Below, piece by piece: positions 37,898-46,503 of a DNA stretch of 64,000 bases. The translations under genes were made by a program, and so were the position numbers. The notes below the pieces were generated by a model. It did not search any database. It worked only from the letters and a program-made list of their open reading frames with translations, and was not told the origin of the DNA. Each line of letters opens with the position of its first letter. The first letter of the stretch is position 1. The stretch covers positions 806,001 through 870,000 of the forward strand of contig NC_005042.1 of the NCBI RefSeq assembly GCF_000007925.1, in the 5' to 3' direction. This DNA comes from Prochlorococcus marinus subsp. marinus str. CCMP1375 (lineage in GTDB: Bacteria > Cyanobacteriota > Cyanobacteriia > PCC-6307 > Cyanobiaceae).

Positions 37898-39829
37898 ATG
37901 CGTCTGAGCGATGTTAGCCATCCTAATCAGTTACATGGTTTGACTACAGCTCAACTTGAGGATGTTGCCTGTCAGATTCGAGAAAGGCATCTTCAAGTTG
38001 TTTCAACAAGTGGAGGGCATCTTGGACCTGGGTTGGGTGTAGTTGAATTAACACTTGCTTTATATCAAACCTTAGATCTCGATCACGACAAGGTTGTTTG
38101 GGATGTAGGACATCAGGCTTATCCTCACAAACTATTGACAGGACGTTATGGCGATTTTGATTCATTAAGACAGCAAAATGGAGTTGCAGGATATTTAAAA
38201 CGTTCAGAAAGTTCTTTTGATCATTTTGGAGCTGGTCATGCAAGTACTTCTATATCAGCAGCCTTGGGTATGGCTCTAGCTAGAGATAGACAAGGAAAGG
38301 ATTATAAATGTGTAGCGGTGATAGGTGATGGTGCTCTTACTGGTGGGATGGCTTTAGAAGCAATTAATCACGCAGGCCATCTTCCAAGTACTCCTTTTTT
38401 AGTTGTATTAAATGATAATGACATGTCTATTTCGCCTCCTGTTGGGGCCCTTTCAACTCATTTAAATCGAATGAGGCATAGTGCCCCAATTCAATTTATT
38501 TCAGATAGCGTTCAGGAAGGAGTCAGAAATATACCTTTTATTGGGAAGGAAATCCCTCAGGAAATAAAATCTCTTACTGGGAGTGTTAAACGTTTAGCAG
38601 TTCCCAAAGTTGGAGCAGTTTTTGAGGAATTAGGCTTCACTTATATGGGCCCAGTTGATGGACATGATATAGCTCAAATGACTCGTACTTTTCAAGCAGC
38701 TCACAGGATAGGTGGACCAGTATTAGTTCATGTTGCTACCACCAAAGGAAAAGGTTATCCATATGCGGAAGCCGATCAAGTTGGATATCATGCTCAATCG
38801 GCATTTGATTTAACAACAGGCAAATCAATTCCTTCAAAAACACCTAAGCCTCCTAGTTATAGCAAAGTGTTTGGGCAAACCCTAGTCAAAATTTGTGAAC
38901 AAAATAGCAAGGTAGTGGGTATAACAGCAGCCATGGCCACAGGTACAGGACTTGATTTACTTCAAAAGGCTATTCCAGATCAATACATAGATGTAGGGAT
39001 AGCAGAGCAGCATGCTGTTACTCTTGCTGCAGGTATGGCTTGTGATGGTTTAAGACCAGTATGTGCGATATACAGTACTTTTTTGCAGAGGGCTTTCGAC
39101 CAACTTATTCATGATGTTGGCATTCAAAATTTGCCAGTAACTTTTGTAATGGATAGAGCGGGAATTGTGGGAGCTGATGGACCTACTCATCAAGGGCAGT
39201 ATGACATCAGTTATTTAAGATCAATCCCCAATTTCACTGTTATGGCTCCAAAAGATGAGGCAGAGCTCCAGAGAATGTTAGTGACTTGTTTAAGTCACGA
39301 TGGCCCTACTGCACTTCGTATCCCCCGAGGCCCAGGTGAAGGTGTAACTTTAATGGAAGAAGGTTGGGATCCACTGAAGATCGGTCGAGGAGAAATCCTT
39401 TCAGAAGGAAGTGATTTGCTAATAATTGCATATGGTTCCATGGTTGCACCAGCTCAGAAGACGGCATTATGTTTGAAAGAATCTGGTATTTCCGCAACTG
39501 TTATAAATGCAAGATTCTTAAGACCCCTTGACCAAGGATTAATACACCCATTAGCCAGAAGAATTGGTAAGGTCGTGACAATGGAGGAAGGTACACTTTT
39601 AGGTGGATTTGGTTCTGCAATTGTTGAATCGTTTGCTGACCAAGACATAGCTGTATCGACATATCGTATCGGTATCCCAGATAAATTAGTTCATCATGCT
39701 AGTCCGCAACAAAGCAAAGAAGAATTAGGTTTAACTCCTACTGCTATGGCAGATAATATTAAAAAACGTTTTGGTTGGGATAACTCAGATTCTTTATTTG
39801 TAAAAAACTCAAATACCAGTACTATTTGA
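37898..39829 (+). CDS. dxs: 1-deoxy-D-xylulose-5-phosphate synthase
   Basis: 643 aa from ATG at 37898 ([12 protein letters not shown]); a TTG at 37874 adds eight nonconserved residues. It condenses pyruvate and glyceraldehyde 3-phosphate, opening the MEP pathway that supplies carotenoids, phytol and quinone tails. Transketolase-type motifs are [17 protein letters not shown], thiamine-binding [15 protein letters not shown] ... LNDNDMSI, and the second domain [16 protein letters not shown]. Monocistronic, with 170 bases of gene-free sequence after it. Confidence 0.97.
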   Translation: MRLSDVSHPNQLHGLTTAQLEDVACQIRERHLQVVSTSGGHLGPGLGVVELTLALYQTLDLDHDKVVWDVGHQAYPHKLLTGRYGDFDSLRQQNGVAGYLKRSESSFDHFGAGHASTSISAALGMALARDRQGKDYKCVAVIGDGALTGGMALEAINHAGHLPSTPFLVVLNDNDMSISPPVGALSTHLNRMRHSAPIQFISDSVQEGVRNIPFIGKEIPQEIKSLTGSVKRLAVPKVGAVFEELGFTYMGPVDGHDIAQMTRTFQAAHRIGGPVLVHVATTKGKGYPYAEADQVGYHAQSAFDLTTGKSIPSKTPKPPSYSKVFGQTLVKICEQNSKVVGITAAMATGTGLDLLQKAIPDQYIDVGIAEQHAVTLAAGMACDGLRPVCAIYSTFLQRAFDQLIHDVGIQNLPVTFVMDRAGIVGADGPTHQGQYDISYLRSIPNFTVMAPKDEAELQRMLVTCLSHDGPTALRIPRGPGEGVTLMEEGWDPLKIGRGEILSEGSDLLIIAYGSMVAPAQKTALCLKESGISATVINARFLRPLDQGLIHPLARRIGKVVTMEEGTLLGGFGSAIVESFADQDIAVSTYRIGIPDKLVHHASPQQSKEELGLTPTAMADNIKKRFGWDNSDSLFVKNSNTSTI

Positions 39830-39999
39830 TTAAAAGTAATATAAGGTTATTCTTTTCAAGTAAATTTTACGTATCCCATTATTATTAAACATTAGGAATC
39901 TGTAAGCTATTTTAGTGATTTAAAATATGCCTAATGAGCTATTTATAAAATTTGTCTTAGGTTAATAGTTTTCTAGCTTAGTCAGTAAAATGGAAAATT

Positions 40000-40257
40000 T
40001 TACAGAACGCCTCTTGCAGCCAATCCAAGAATAGAGCCTATCCCAAGTATGTGTCCTAGACAATTGGCAGCAACTACAGATGCATGGCTCATCCCTCCAA
40101 AGAACTTAGAGTTAGGTATTTCGAATCCTTCGTTAGGCTGGGCAATGTTAGCTCTAGCTATTGCGTAGGCCAGAACATTGCATAAGATCATGATTGCCGC
40201 ACATTTTGGGGACCAATGAAATTCTGGTGCTGCGGTAGCCAATAGCGTTGTAATCAT
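40000..40257 (-). CDS. psaK: Photosystem I reaction centre subunit PsaK
   Basis: 85 aa from ATG at 40257. The start MITTLLATAAPEFHWSPK aligns with cyanobacterial PsaK (MxxxLLATxPxxxxWSPK), so longer readings starting at 40320 are rejected. Two helices, around residues 20-38 and 58-80, flank a loop with PNSKFFGGMSH, and the end GHILGIGSILGLAARGVL is diagnostic. PsaK sits at the edge of PSI and contacts antenna, in Prochlorococcus including Pcb. The last gene of a minus-strand run, after the DUF2499-DUF3593 pair. Confidence 0.95.
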   Translation of the reverse strand: MITTLLATAAPEFHWSPKCAAIMILCNVLAYAIARANIAQPNEGFEIPNSKFFGGMSHASVVAANCLGHILGIGSILGLAARGVL

Positions 40258-40333
40258 TAACACATAAAAAGCAACATTATTATTCTCCTTGATAAAGCAC
40301 ATTTGACCACATAGATTCATGACCTCGTAAAAG

Positions 40334-40648
40334 TTATTTACTTGTTTTGGTCATCAATCCAAAGAAACCAAGCACTACTAGTCCATCGCTAAGGGCAAGA
40401 AAGGACTCCGCTAAACCATGCAAATGGTCCACATCTGTTAATTCGGAGTCATATTTCAATTTGGCAATTATTGAAAAAATTATTGTCATAGCAACAAAAA
40501 GAAGAGTTAAACGGAAGCCTAATAAGGCTGTTTGGGGTATGTAAGAAGTTTTTTGAGCCCAGTAAAGAAAAACAAGGTATGGAAACAAGGACAGGATAAA
40601 AATCGGACCAGGATCAAGACTATTTAAAAGCAAGAAAAAGTTATTCAT
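40334..40648 (-). CDS. DUF3593 family membrane protein
   Basis: 104 aa from ATG at 40648 (MNNFFLLLNSLDPGPIF). The start overlaps the stop of DUF2499 in an ATGA. Three hydrophobic segments. SLDPGPIF and the loop HGLAESFLALSDGLV are typical of DUF3593, conserved in cyanobacteria and plants, without known function. Located just upstream of psaK in the same operon direction. Confidence 0.75.
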   Translation of the reverse strand: MNNFFLLLNSLDPGPIFILSLFPYLVFLYWAQKTSYIPQTALLGFRLTLLFVAMTIIFSIIAKLKYDSELTDVDHLHGLAESFLALSDGLVVLGFFGLMTKTSK

Positions 40649-40959
40649 GTGATATTCGTTGATTGCTTCTCGCTTATAAATATTCTCCAAGCTGCAAATG
40701 CTAGTGCTGAGTTACCTAAAAATGTTAGTAAAGCTTGAATATAAACTAGTCCATACAAGCCACTGTCGTTGTCAAAAATATGCCAAGTAATAGCTGCCAT
40801 GGCACTTGCAAGATTGGGAAGCATGGCAAATGCTAACCAGATTAGCTTTCTCGTACTATTATTTTGTGTTGATAATTTAGCAATTATTATTATTGCCAAT
40901 ATCCATTCAAACAGAGTAAGTATGTGAATGAACCAAGTAGCAGTAGAGAGTGAATGCAT
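40645..40959 (-). CDS. DUF2499 family membrane protein
   Basis: 104 aa with three hydrophobic helices. The start MHSLSTATWFIHILTLFEW and the middle AFAMLPNLASAMAAITWHIFDND are typical of DUF2499, also found in plant chloroplasts. Its start codon overlaps the stop region of the PrxQ-like gene and its own stop overlaps DUF3593, so the three are translationally coupled. Function unknown; photosynthetic membrane role is inferred from distribution and psaK context. Confidence 0.75.
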   Translation of the reverse strand: MHSLSTATWFIHILTLFEWILAIIIIAKLSTQNNSTRKLIWLAFAMLPNLASAMAAITWHIFDNDSGLYGLVYIQALLTFLGNSALAFAAWRIFISEKQSTNIT

Positions 40960-41510
40960 TACGTTTGATCTATTCTGTTTAATACACTAAGTACTTCCTT
41001 AGCATGTTTTATTGGAATTACTGCCAACCATCGATATTTAATTATTCCATTTGGATCAATTAAGAATGTATTTCTACTTGAAAAACCTTCTTGCCATGAG
41101 CCAAAGGACTTACTTATCTGACTATCCTTATCTGATAATAATGTAAAATCTAATTTCTGGTCACTACAGAATAATTTATGACTGGCTTTTGAGTCTTTAC
41201 TAATACCTACAATATTAGCTTTATGAGACAAGAACTCTTTATTTAATCTTTGAAATCCTTTTGCTTCAATTGTACATCCAGATGTGGCATCCTCAGGGTA
41301 AAAATACAATATCAGCCATGATCCTTTGAAGTCATTTGAAGACCATTTAGTCTTATCAGGCCTTTCAGGGTTATAACCTTCTAATTCAAATCCAGGCGCT
41401 TGTTCATTAATATTAGGAACACTATTTGAAAATACAATTGAAGGATATGATGTGATAGTTATTGCAAATATTAATATAAATATTATATTTTTAATATAGT
41501 TTATAACCAT
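40959..41510 (-). CDS. Exported peroxiredoxin of the PrxQ/Bcp type, resolving cysteine missing
   Basis: 183 aa. A hydrophobic N-terminus (residues 5-28) acts as signal peptide or anchor. The peroxidatic cysteine is C79 in PEDATSGCTIEA (usual PGCT). Most PrxQ/Bcp proteins have a resolving cysteine five residues later; here position 84 is lysine. A further cysteine, C115, lies in SHKLFCSDQ. The enzyme would reduce hydroperoxides in the thylakoid lumen or periplasm, working as a 1-Cys type or through C115. Placed after rpmB and coupled to DUF2499. Confidence 0.85.
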   Translation of the reverse strand: MVINYIKNIIFILIFAITITSYPSIVFSNSVPNINEQAPGFELEGYNPERPDKTKWSSNDFKGSWLILYFYPEDATSGCTIEAKGFQRLNKEFLSHKANIVGISKDSKASHKLFCSDQKLDFTLLSDKDSQISKSFGSWQEGFSSRNTFLIDPNGIIKYRWLAVIPIKHAKEVLSVLNRIDQT

Positions 41511-41532
41511 ATATAAGATTAACTGGTTTATT

Positions 41533-41769
41533 TCAAAGCTTCTTTAAATCAATGCCTTGAGATTTGGCGTAGGAATCTAGTCCTTTTTTCTGGATTGTTT
41601 TTAAAGTACTAGTGGAAACTCTAATATTGAGCCATTTTTTACCCTCTTCCCACCACAAACGTCTTTTTTGAAGATTTGCCTGTTGCAGCTTTTTAGTACG
41701 AATATGTGAATGGCTAACTGCCATACCATTGTTAGCTCTGGTGCCAGATAGCTCACATACCCTAGACAT
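41533..41769 (-). CDS. rpmB: 50S ribosomal protein L28
   Basis: 78 aa, from ATG at 41769 ([22 protein letters not shown]); an ATG four codons earlier is less typical. Very basic, with [20 protein letters not shown] towards the end as in bacterial L28. Structural protein of the large subunit. Lies between htpG and the PrxQ-like gene. Confidence 0.96.
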   Translation of the reverse strand: MSRVCELSGTRANNGMAVSHSHIRTKKLQQANLQKRRLWWEEGKKWLNIRVSTSTLKTIQKKGLDSYAKSQGIDLKKL

Positions 41770-41813
41770 TGCTCTATCCAATAATTTTTTTTATTCTATC
41801 AAAGCAAAGGTGT

Positions 41814-43715
41814 TTAAACGATCTTTCCTAATAAGGTCCCAACAAGTTCTGCACTTCTTTTTTGGAAACTTATGTTTTTTGTAGGATCAAGGCCACCAAT
41901 GCCCAAGCATGCCATTTCATAAAGATGTAAGGCTATCTGCTTTATCAATTCCTCATTCTGAGATTTACCTTCTGTACCAACAATAATTGAACTAGCTTTT
42001 AGCTTTGAAAGACCTTCAACCATTGGATGGTTTTTGTTTATTAAAAGAATATGATTGTCAGGCAATCCAGGCAGTTTTTGATCCATAAGAGCCCCCATGT
42101 CATTTATTCGCCTCATTTGTTCAGGTAATAAAATCATTGCTGGAACATCACTATTTGATTTCAATGATTTAACTTGAACGGTTATGTTCTTATTGTCTAG
42201 AGATTGTTCAATTAATTCCTTTAAAATATCTGACTTGCTTTCACCATCTATATCTTTTAATTCAGGGCTCTTATCGCTTGTATCTTCGTCTATTTCTGCA
42301 TCAACTCTTTGAAATGAAATATTTTCAAGTTTTGACTCTATCCAAGGAATAAATTGAGAGTCAATGACTGTATCTGCAATAATAATTTCTTTGCCCAAGT
42401 CTTTCCATAGGGCAAGAGCATTTGCTTGTGAAATTTCATCAGTACAATAGATAATCTTCTTATTTTCTTCAGTTTGTATTCTATTTACATATTCTTGAAT
42501 AATAGTGTAGACAGTATTATCAGAATTAGTAATAGTCTCTTCATCTTTAAGTCGTTCTTGTTTAATTGATTGAAAAATAATTAGATCTTCTACTTGTTCA
42601 GCAAATTTCTCATCCTCCATAGCTCCTATCTTAATAAAAGGTGAGATAGAATCCCATATTTGGCAATAAAAATTGCTATCATCGTTTCTAATAACCTTTA
42701 ATTTGTCAGCAATTTTCTTAGATATAAAATTACTAATTGATCTTACTTTTTTATTAGACTGTAGAGCACTCCTACTCACATTGAGTGGTATGTCTGTAGA
42801 GTCTATTACACCTCTTAGAGGTAAAAGAAATCTTGGGACTACATCTTTTACAGAGTCACTTACAAAAACATGATTGCTATATAACTTTATCTCACCTGAT
42901 TCCCAGTCTGCTCTACCACTTATTTTAGGAAAGAACAATATACCTTGTAAATTATATGGATAATCTGTATTTAAATGAATCCAAAAAAGAGGATCTCCCT
43001 GAAATGGGTAAAGATATTTATATAATTCAATATAATCTTTCTCTTGCATATCTTGTGGTGAAGTTCTCCATGGTGGGTTCCTTCGATTTATTGATTCACC
43101 TGAGAACTGAACATCTACAGGCATAAAATCACAATATTTCTTGATTAGTGTTTTGATCCTTGCAGGTTCTATGTACTCTATTTCCTCCTGCATTAAATAT
43201 AAAATAATGTCAGTGCCTGCTTCTTCTCTTTCTATCTCTGTAAGACTAAAATTAGGGGACCCATCACAACTCCATTTAACTGCAGTGCTTCCTTCCTTAG
43301 CAGATTTAGTTATTATTTCTACTTTATTAGCTACCATAAAACTTGAGTAAAAACCTAATCCGAAATGCCCAATGATGCCCTCTTGCTCTTTTTCATATTT
43401 TTGTAGAAACTCTTGGGCACTTGAAAAAGCCACTTGATTAATATATTTTTTTACTTCATCTGATGACATCCCGATACCATTATCTGAGAATGTAATTGTT
43501 GACTTTTCTCTATCAATATTGATTTCTATTTTCGCTTCTTCATTTGGTTCACAATCTCCTGCAATGGATGCCATTCTTCTTTTGCTAATTGCATCTACTC
43601 CATTGCTTACTAGCTCTCTGAGAAATATTTCATGATCTGAATATACAGCTTTTTTTATTATTGGAAATATATTTTCTGTATGAATCTGGATTTGTCCCTC
43701 TTCGATAACAGTCAT
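41814..43715 (-). CDS. htpG: Chaperone HtpG (Hsp90)
   Basis: 633 aa. The N-terminal GHKL ATPase shows IFLRELVSNGVDAI, DNGIGMSSDEV and GHFGLGFYSSFMVA. The middle domain carries SRSALQSNKKVRSI with the catalytic arginine region, and the C-terminal dimerisation region follows. It refolds and stabilises proteins under stress in the cytoplasm; cyanobacterial HtpG also affects tetrapyrrole enzymes. Lies 43 bases upstream of rpmB on the same strand. Confidence 0.96.
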   Translation of the reverse strand: MTVIEEGQIQIHTENIFPIIKKAVYSDHEIFLRELVSNGVDAISKRRMASIAGDCEPNEEAKIEINIDREKSTITFSDNGIGMSSDEVKKYINQVAFSSAQEFLQKYEKEQEGIIGHFGLGFYSSFMVANKVEIITKSAKEGSTAVKWSCDGSPNFSLTEIEREEAGTDIILYLMQEEIEYIEPARIKTLIKKYCDFMPVDVQFSGESINRRNPPWRTSPQDMQEKDYIELYKYLYPFQGDPLFWIHLNTDYPYNLQGILFFPKISGRADWESGEIKLYSNHVFVSDSVKDVVPRFLLPLRGVIDSTDIPLNVSRSALQSNKKVRSISNFISKKIADKLKVIRNDDSNFYCQIWDSISPFIKIGAMEDEKFAEQVEDLIIFQSIKQERLKDEETITNSDNTVYTIIQEYVNRIQTEENKKIIYCTDEISQANALALWKDLGKEIIIADTVIDSQFIPWIESKLENISFQRVDAEIDEDTSDKSPELKDIDGESKSDILKELIEQSLDNKNITVQVKSLKSNSDVPAMILLPEQMRRINDMGALMDQKLPGLPDNHILLINKNHPMVEGLSKLKASSIIVGTEGKSQNEELIKQIALHLYEMACLGIGGLDPTKNISFQKRSAELVGTLLGKIV

Positions 43716-43797
43716 GGATGTCCACTGCTTAACTTGTAATTCTCATTTTAAATTAATTTGTTAATTTATAGGGTGTATTGTCCGTACCAAAAGAAAA

Positions 43798-44019
43798 TTA
43801 TATTTGCTGTAGATCTGGCCTTTCTTCTGATACGACAGCATTTTTTATAGGACAAACAGATAAGCACACTCCACAATCTATACATGTTGAAAAATCAATG
43901 AAATAATAAGTTGTACCTTTTTTATTTGTTCCTGATGCTTGTTTAATGCAATCTACAGGGCAAGCTTTTACACATTCAGAAATTCCTTCGCATACTTCTG
44001 AGTTTATAGAATGTGGCAT
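43798..44019 (-). CDS. Ferredoxin with two Fe-S clusters (bacterial type)
   Basis: 73 aa. Cysteines C10, C16, C20 and C24 (ECVKACPVDC) and C46, C49, C52 and C56 (CIDCGVCLSVCP). The first set resembles the 3Fe-4S/4Fe-4S seven-iron ferredoxin pattern, the second is a classic 4Fe-4S motif. So 7Fe or 8Fe; which is not decided by sequence alone. It is a low-potential electron carrier, likely for a cytoplasmic oxidoreductase. Eight bases from hisZ, so probably in its operon, without an obvious functional link. Confidence 0.9.
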   Translation of the reverse strand: MPHSINSEVCEGISECVKACPVDCIKQASGTNKKGTTYYFIDFSTCIDCGVCLSVCPIKNAVVSEERPDLQQI

Positions 44020-44026
44020 TATTTAT

Positions 44027-45202
44027 TTACGATATCCATACAAGCTTATCAAAACCTCTTTTATTAACAAGAAACTCAGCTTCCTTTTTTGTGTCACATG
44101 GTTTTAATTCAACCATAGCCATGGAACCTTTTCTATGAATCTCTAGTTGTTTTTCCAAGGCATCTTCATACCTTTTGCTTTTGCTAAAGGCTATAAGTGT
44201 TCTGGCTACCTTCTTATCATCATATTCAACCTTTAATTTTAACTCTCTAATTTTGTCTATTGAAAATGAAAAACCTGCGCCAGTCTCGTTTTCTATTGAA
44301 GTTGTAAAACTGTTTACTAAATCATCATATCTACCCCCTCTAGCTATTACCTTGGGAGCATAATCAGTTTGACATATTAATTGGAATATCAGACCATTGT
44401 ATAATTTAAAGTGTGGTTGATAAGTAGGATCCAGTTGGATACTTACGCCATATTTTTTACTTATAGGCTCTATTATTAAAAATAACCTTCTGAGTTCATC
44501 AAATAGAGTATTGCTACCGTATATGTTTACGAGTTTATCTAATACATCAGAGGGATTACCTCTAATTTTCAGTACTTTTAGCAACTTATTCTTTATCTCA
44601 ATATCTATATCCAAATCTTCTGTTTCTACTAGATCATAGTTTGTTAGGTACTTTTGTATTTTATTCTTATAATCATTGCTGATACCAGATAAGATCAATT
44701 TTAAAATTGACTGGTGACCTATCAGAAGTATTGGATTTTGATTGCTACATATTTCCAATTGATTCATTGAATCTAACAATAAATATAAAAGTTCTATCTC
44801 AGCTGCCATATCTGAAATGCCAATGAGTTCTACTCCACTTTGTAATCCTTCTTCAATAACAAACTTGCCATCACAATCTTCTTTACTTTTGAAGATTGTT
44901 CCTGATGTCCATAGTCTTAAGGGCCTATCTTTATAAGCTAATCTTGTACTTGCTGCACGGGCAATTGAGGCTGTCATGTCTGGTCGTAATCCAATAGGAT
45001 CATCTGCAACCAATTTGACAATCTCTTTGTTTGATATACCACCACAAGCTGTAAGAGTTTCTAATCTTTCTACTTTTGGAGGACTAACTTCTTCATACCC
45101 CCAGCGTTCATATATTGACGAAAGTCTTGAGCTTATTAATTGGTTTTTTCTAACCTCTTGAGGGTTAAGGTCTTTATTTCCAAAGGCTGGTTGTATAGGC
45201 AT
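44027..45202 (-). CDS. hisZ: ATP phosphoribosyltransferase regulatory subunit
   Basis: 391 aa, a HisRS paralogue with the class II core (motif 1-like YERWGYEEVSPPKVERLE, motif 2 region LRPDMTASIARAAS, RGGRYDDLV in motif 3) but lacking the tRNA-binding domain of true HisRS. HisZ activates the short HisG in the first step of histidine synthesis. Upstream is the inositol monophosphatase gene, 45 bases away. Confidence 0.9.
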   Translation of the reverse strand: MPIQPAFGNKDLNPQEVRKNQLISSRLSSIYERWGYEEVSPPKVERLETLTACGGISNKEIVKLVADDPIGLRPDMTASIARAASTRLAYKDRPLRLWTSGTIFKSKEDCDGKFVIEEGLQSGVELIGISDMAAEIELLYLLLDSMNQLEICSNQNPILLIGHQSILKLILSGISNDYKNKIQKYLTNYDLVETEDLDIDIEIKNKLLKVLKIRGNPSDVLDKLVNIYGSNTLFDELRRLFLIIEPISKKYGVSIQLDPTYQPHFKLYNGLIFQLICQTDYAPKVIARGGRYDDLVNSFTTSIENETGAGFSFSIDKIRELKLKVEYDDKKVARTLIAFSKSKRYEDALEKQLEIHRKGSMAMVELKPCDTKKEAEFLVNKRGFDKLVWIS

Positions 45203-45247
45203 TGAATCTGATTTATGTGAGGGCTTAATTAGTGATATTTTGAATTG

Positions 45248-46111
45248 TTATCCACCAAAAAACTTAGTTTCTAATGGACTTACTTTTTTAAGCTCAGATA
45301 AAAGTTCCTTTTGAATATAGGGATTAGAGGCTAATATTCTACCTCTGTCAAGATCAAATTCATTGCTTTTATAGTCAGAAATTAAACCACCAGCTAATTC
45401 AACTAGAGGTATGCCTGCTGCAATATCCCACTTAGACAAACCACGTTCCCAGTAGCCATCTATTCTTCCCGAAGCTACAAAGGCCATGTCGACAGCTGCT
45501 GCTCCGCCTCTTCTAACACCTCGAGTCCTGTGGGTTAGCCAACAAAATTCCGCATAATTATTATCTTCTGTTGAATGTCGGTCATATGCAAAACCGGTTA
45601 CTAATAAAGATTCATTTAAGACCTTTGATGTAGAAACCTCAATTTTTTGATCATTGCAAAAGGAGCCTTGACCTGGAGTAGCCCAATACAATTCTTTTAT
45701 AAAAGGAATTGAAATAGCACCTAACATTGGTTTGTTGTTCCATGTCAGACCAATTGAACATGCAAAAAAGGGGTATCCATGAGCATAATTCGTAGTTCCA
45801 TCAAGAGGATCAATACACCAGACATAAGAGTCTGTTGGGCCTGAAACACCTCCTTCTTCAGCAAAGATACCAAACTCTGGTGTTTTATTATTTAGCAAAG
45901 AGACGATCAGATTTTCAGCCTCAATATCTGCGTTTGTTACTAGATCTCCTTCTAAACCTTTGTTATTAATCGTATTTATCTTTCGGTAATAGTTCATTAA
46001 TACTTCTCCTCCTTGCAATGCTGCCGATTTAGCTAAATCTGTAAGTTTGGTTAAATCCTTTTGGCTAATTCCTGAATCTGATACGGCTTGATCACAAATA
46101 TTGAGAGTCAT
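45248..46111 (-). CDS. Inositol monophosphatase family protein
   Basis: 287 aa. The metal-binding motifs are complete: EEGG in FGIFAEEGG, WCIDPLDGTTNYAHGYPFF, and SKWDIAAGIPLVELAGG near the C-terminus. It hydrolyses a sugar or inositol phosphate with Mg2+; cyanobacterial homologues include histidinol-phosphate phosphatase and fructose-bisphosphatase-like members. Location immediately upstream of hisZ makes a histidinol-phosphatase role worth considering but not proven. First gene of the run ending with psaK. Confidence 0.88.
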   Translation of the reverse strand: MTLNICDQAVSDSGISQKDLTKLTDLAKSAALQGGEVLMNYYRKINTINNKGLEGDLVTNADIEAENLIVSLLNNKTPEFGIFAEEGGVSGPTDSYVWCIDPLDGTTNYAHGYPFFACSIGLTWNNKPMLGAISIPFIKELYWATPGQGSFCNDQKIEVSTSKVLNESLLVTGFAYDRHSTEDNNYAEFCWLTHRTRGVRRGGAAAVDMAFVASGRIDGYWERGLSKWDIAAGIPLVELAGGLISDYKSNEFDLDRGRILASNPYIQKELLSELKKVSPLETKFFGG

Positions 46112-46208
46112 TTTTTAAATGGTTAGTTTTGAAGTCCTTGCGATTAAGGCATAAATTTGATGATTCATATTACCTGCTAGATTTATTTTGCTCATTTGAG
46201 AACAGTTA

Positions 46209-46295
46209 GGAGAGGTGGCCGAGTGGTCGAAGGCGCAGCACTGGAAATGCTGTATAGGGGCAACTCTATCGAGGGTTCGAATCCCTCCCTCTCCG
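46209..46295 (+). tRNA. tRNA-Ser (GGA)
   Basis: 87 bases with the long variable arm of serine tRNAs. Acceptor GGAGAGG pairs with CCTCTCC, discriminator G. The anticodon loop CTGGAAA gives GGA (reads UCC and UCU). T-arm GAGGG-TTCGAAT-CCCTC. The CCA end is not encoded; Ts follow directly, unlike the fMet gene which encodes CCA. Confidence 0.96.
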
Positions 46296-46503
46296 TTTTG
46301 ACAGAAAGCAATCTCTACGAAATTTTTCTTTTTCTTCGGATTTCAACTTTTCCTTTAATAGGTTCTAAATTTCTGTTATTTCTTGGCTTTTAGCATTCAA
46401 AAACTCCATAATGGAACTTGATTTTGTTTGGAGGATTAATAAATGTCTTGGTTGAATATCCAAAGACAGTTAACTTAGTTTAGTAGGGAAGATCAGAACT
46501 GCT

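Noticed and set aside
40258-40320. Longer N-terminus for PsaK
   Set aside because: The shorter start aligns with the normal PsaK N-terminus.
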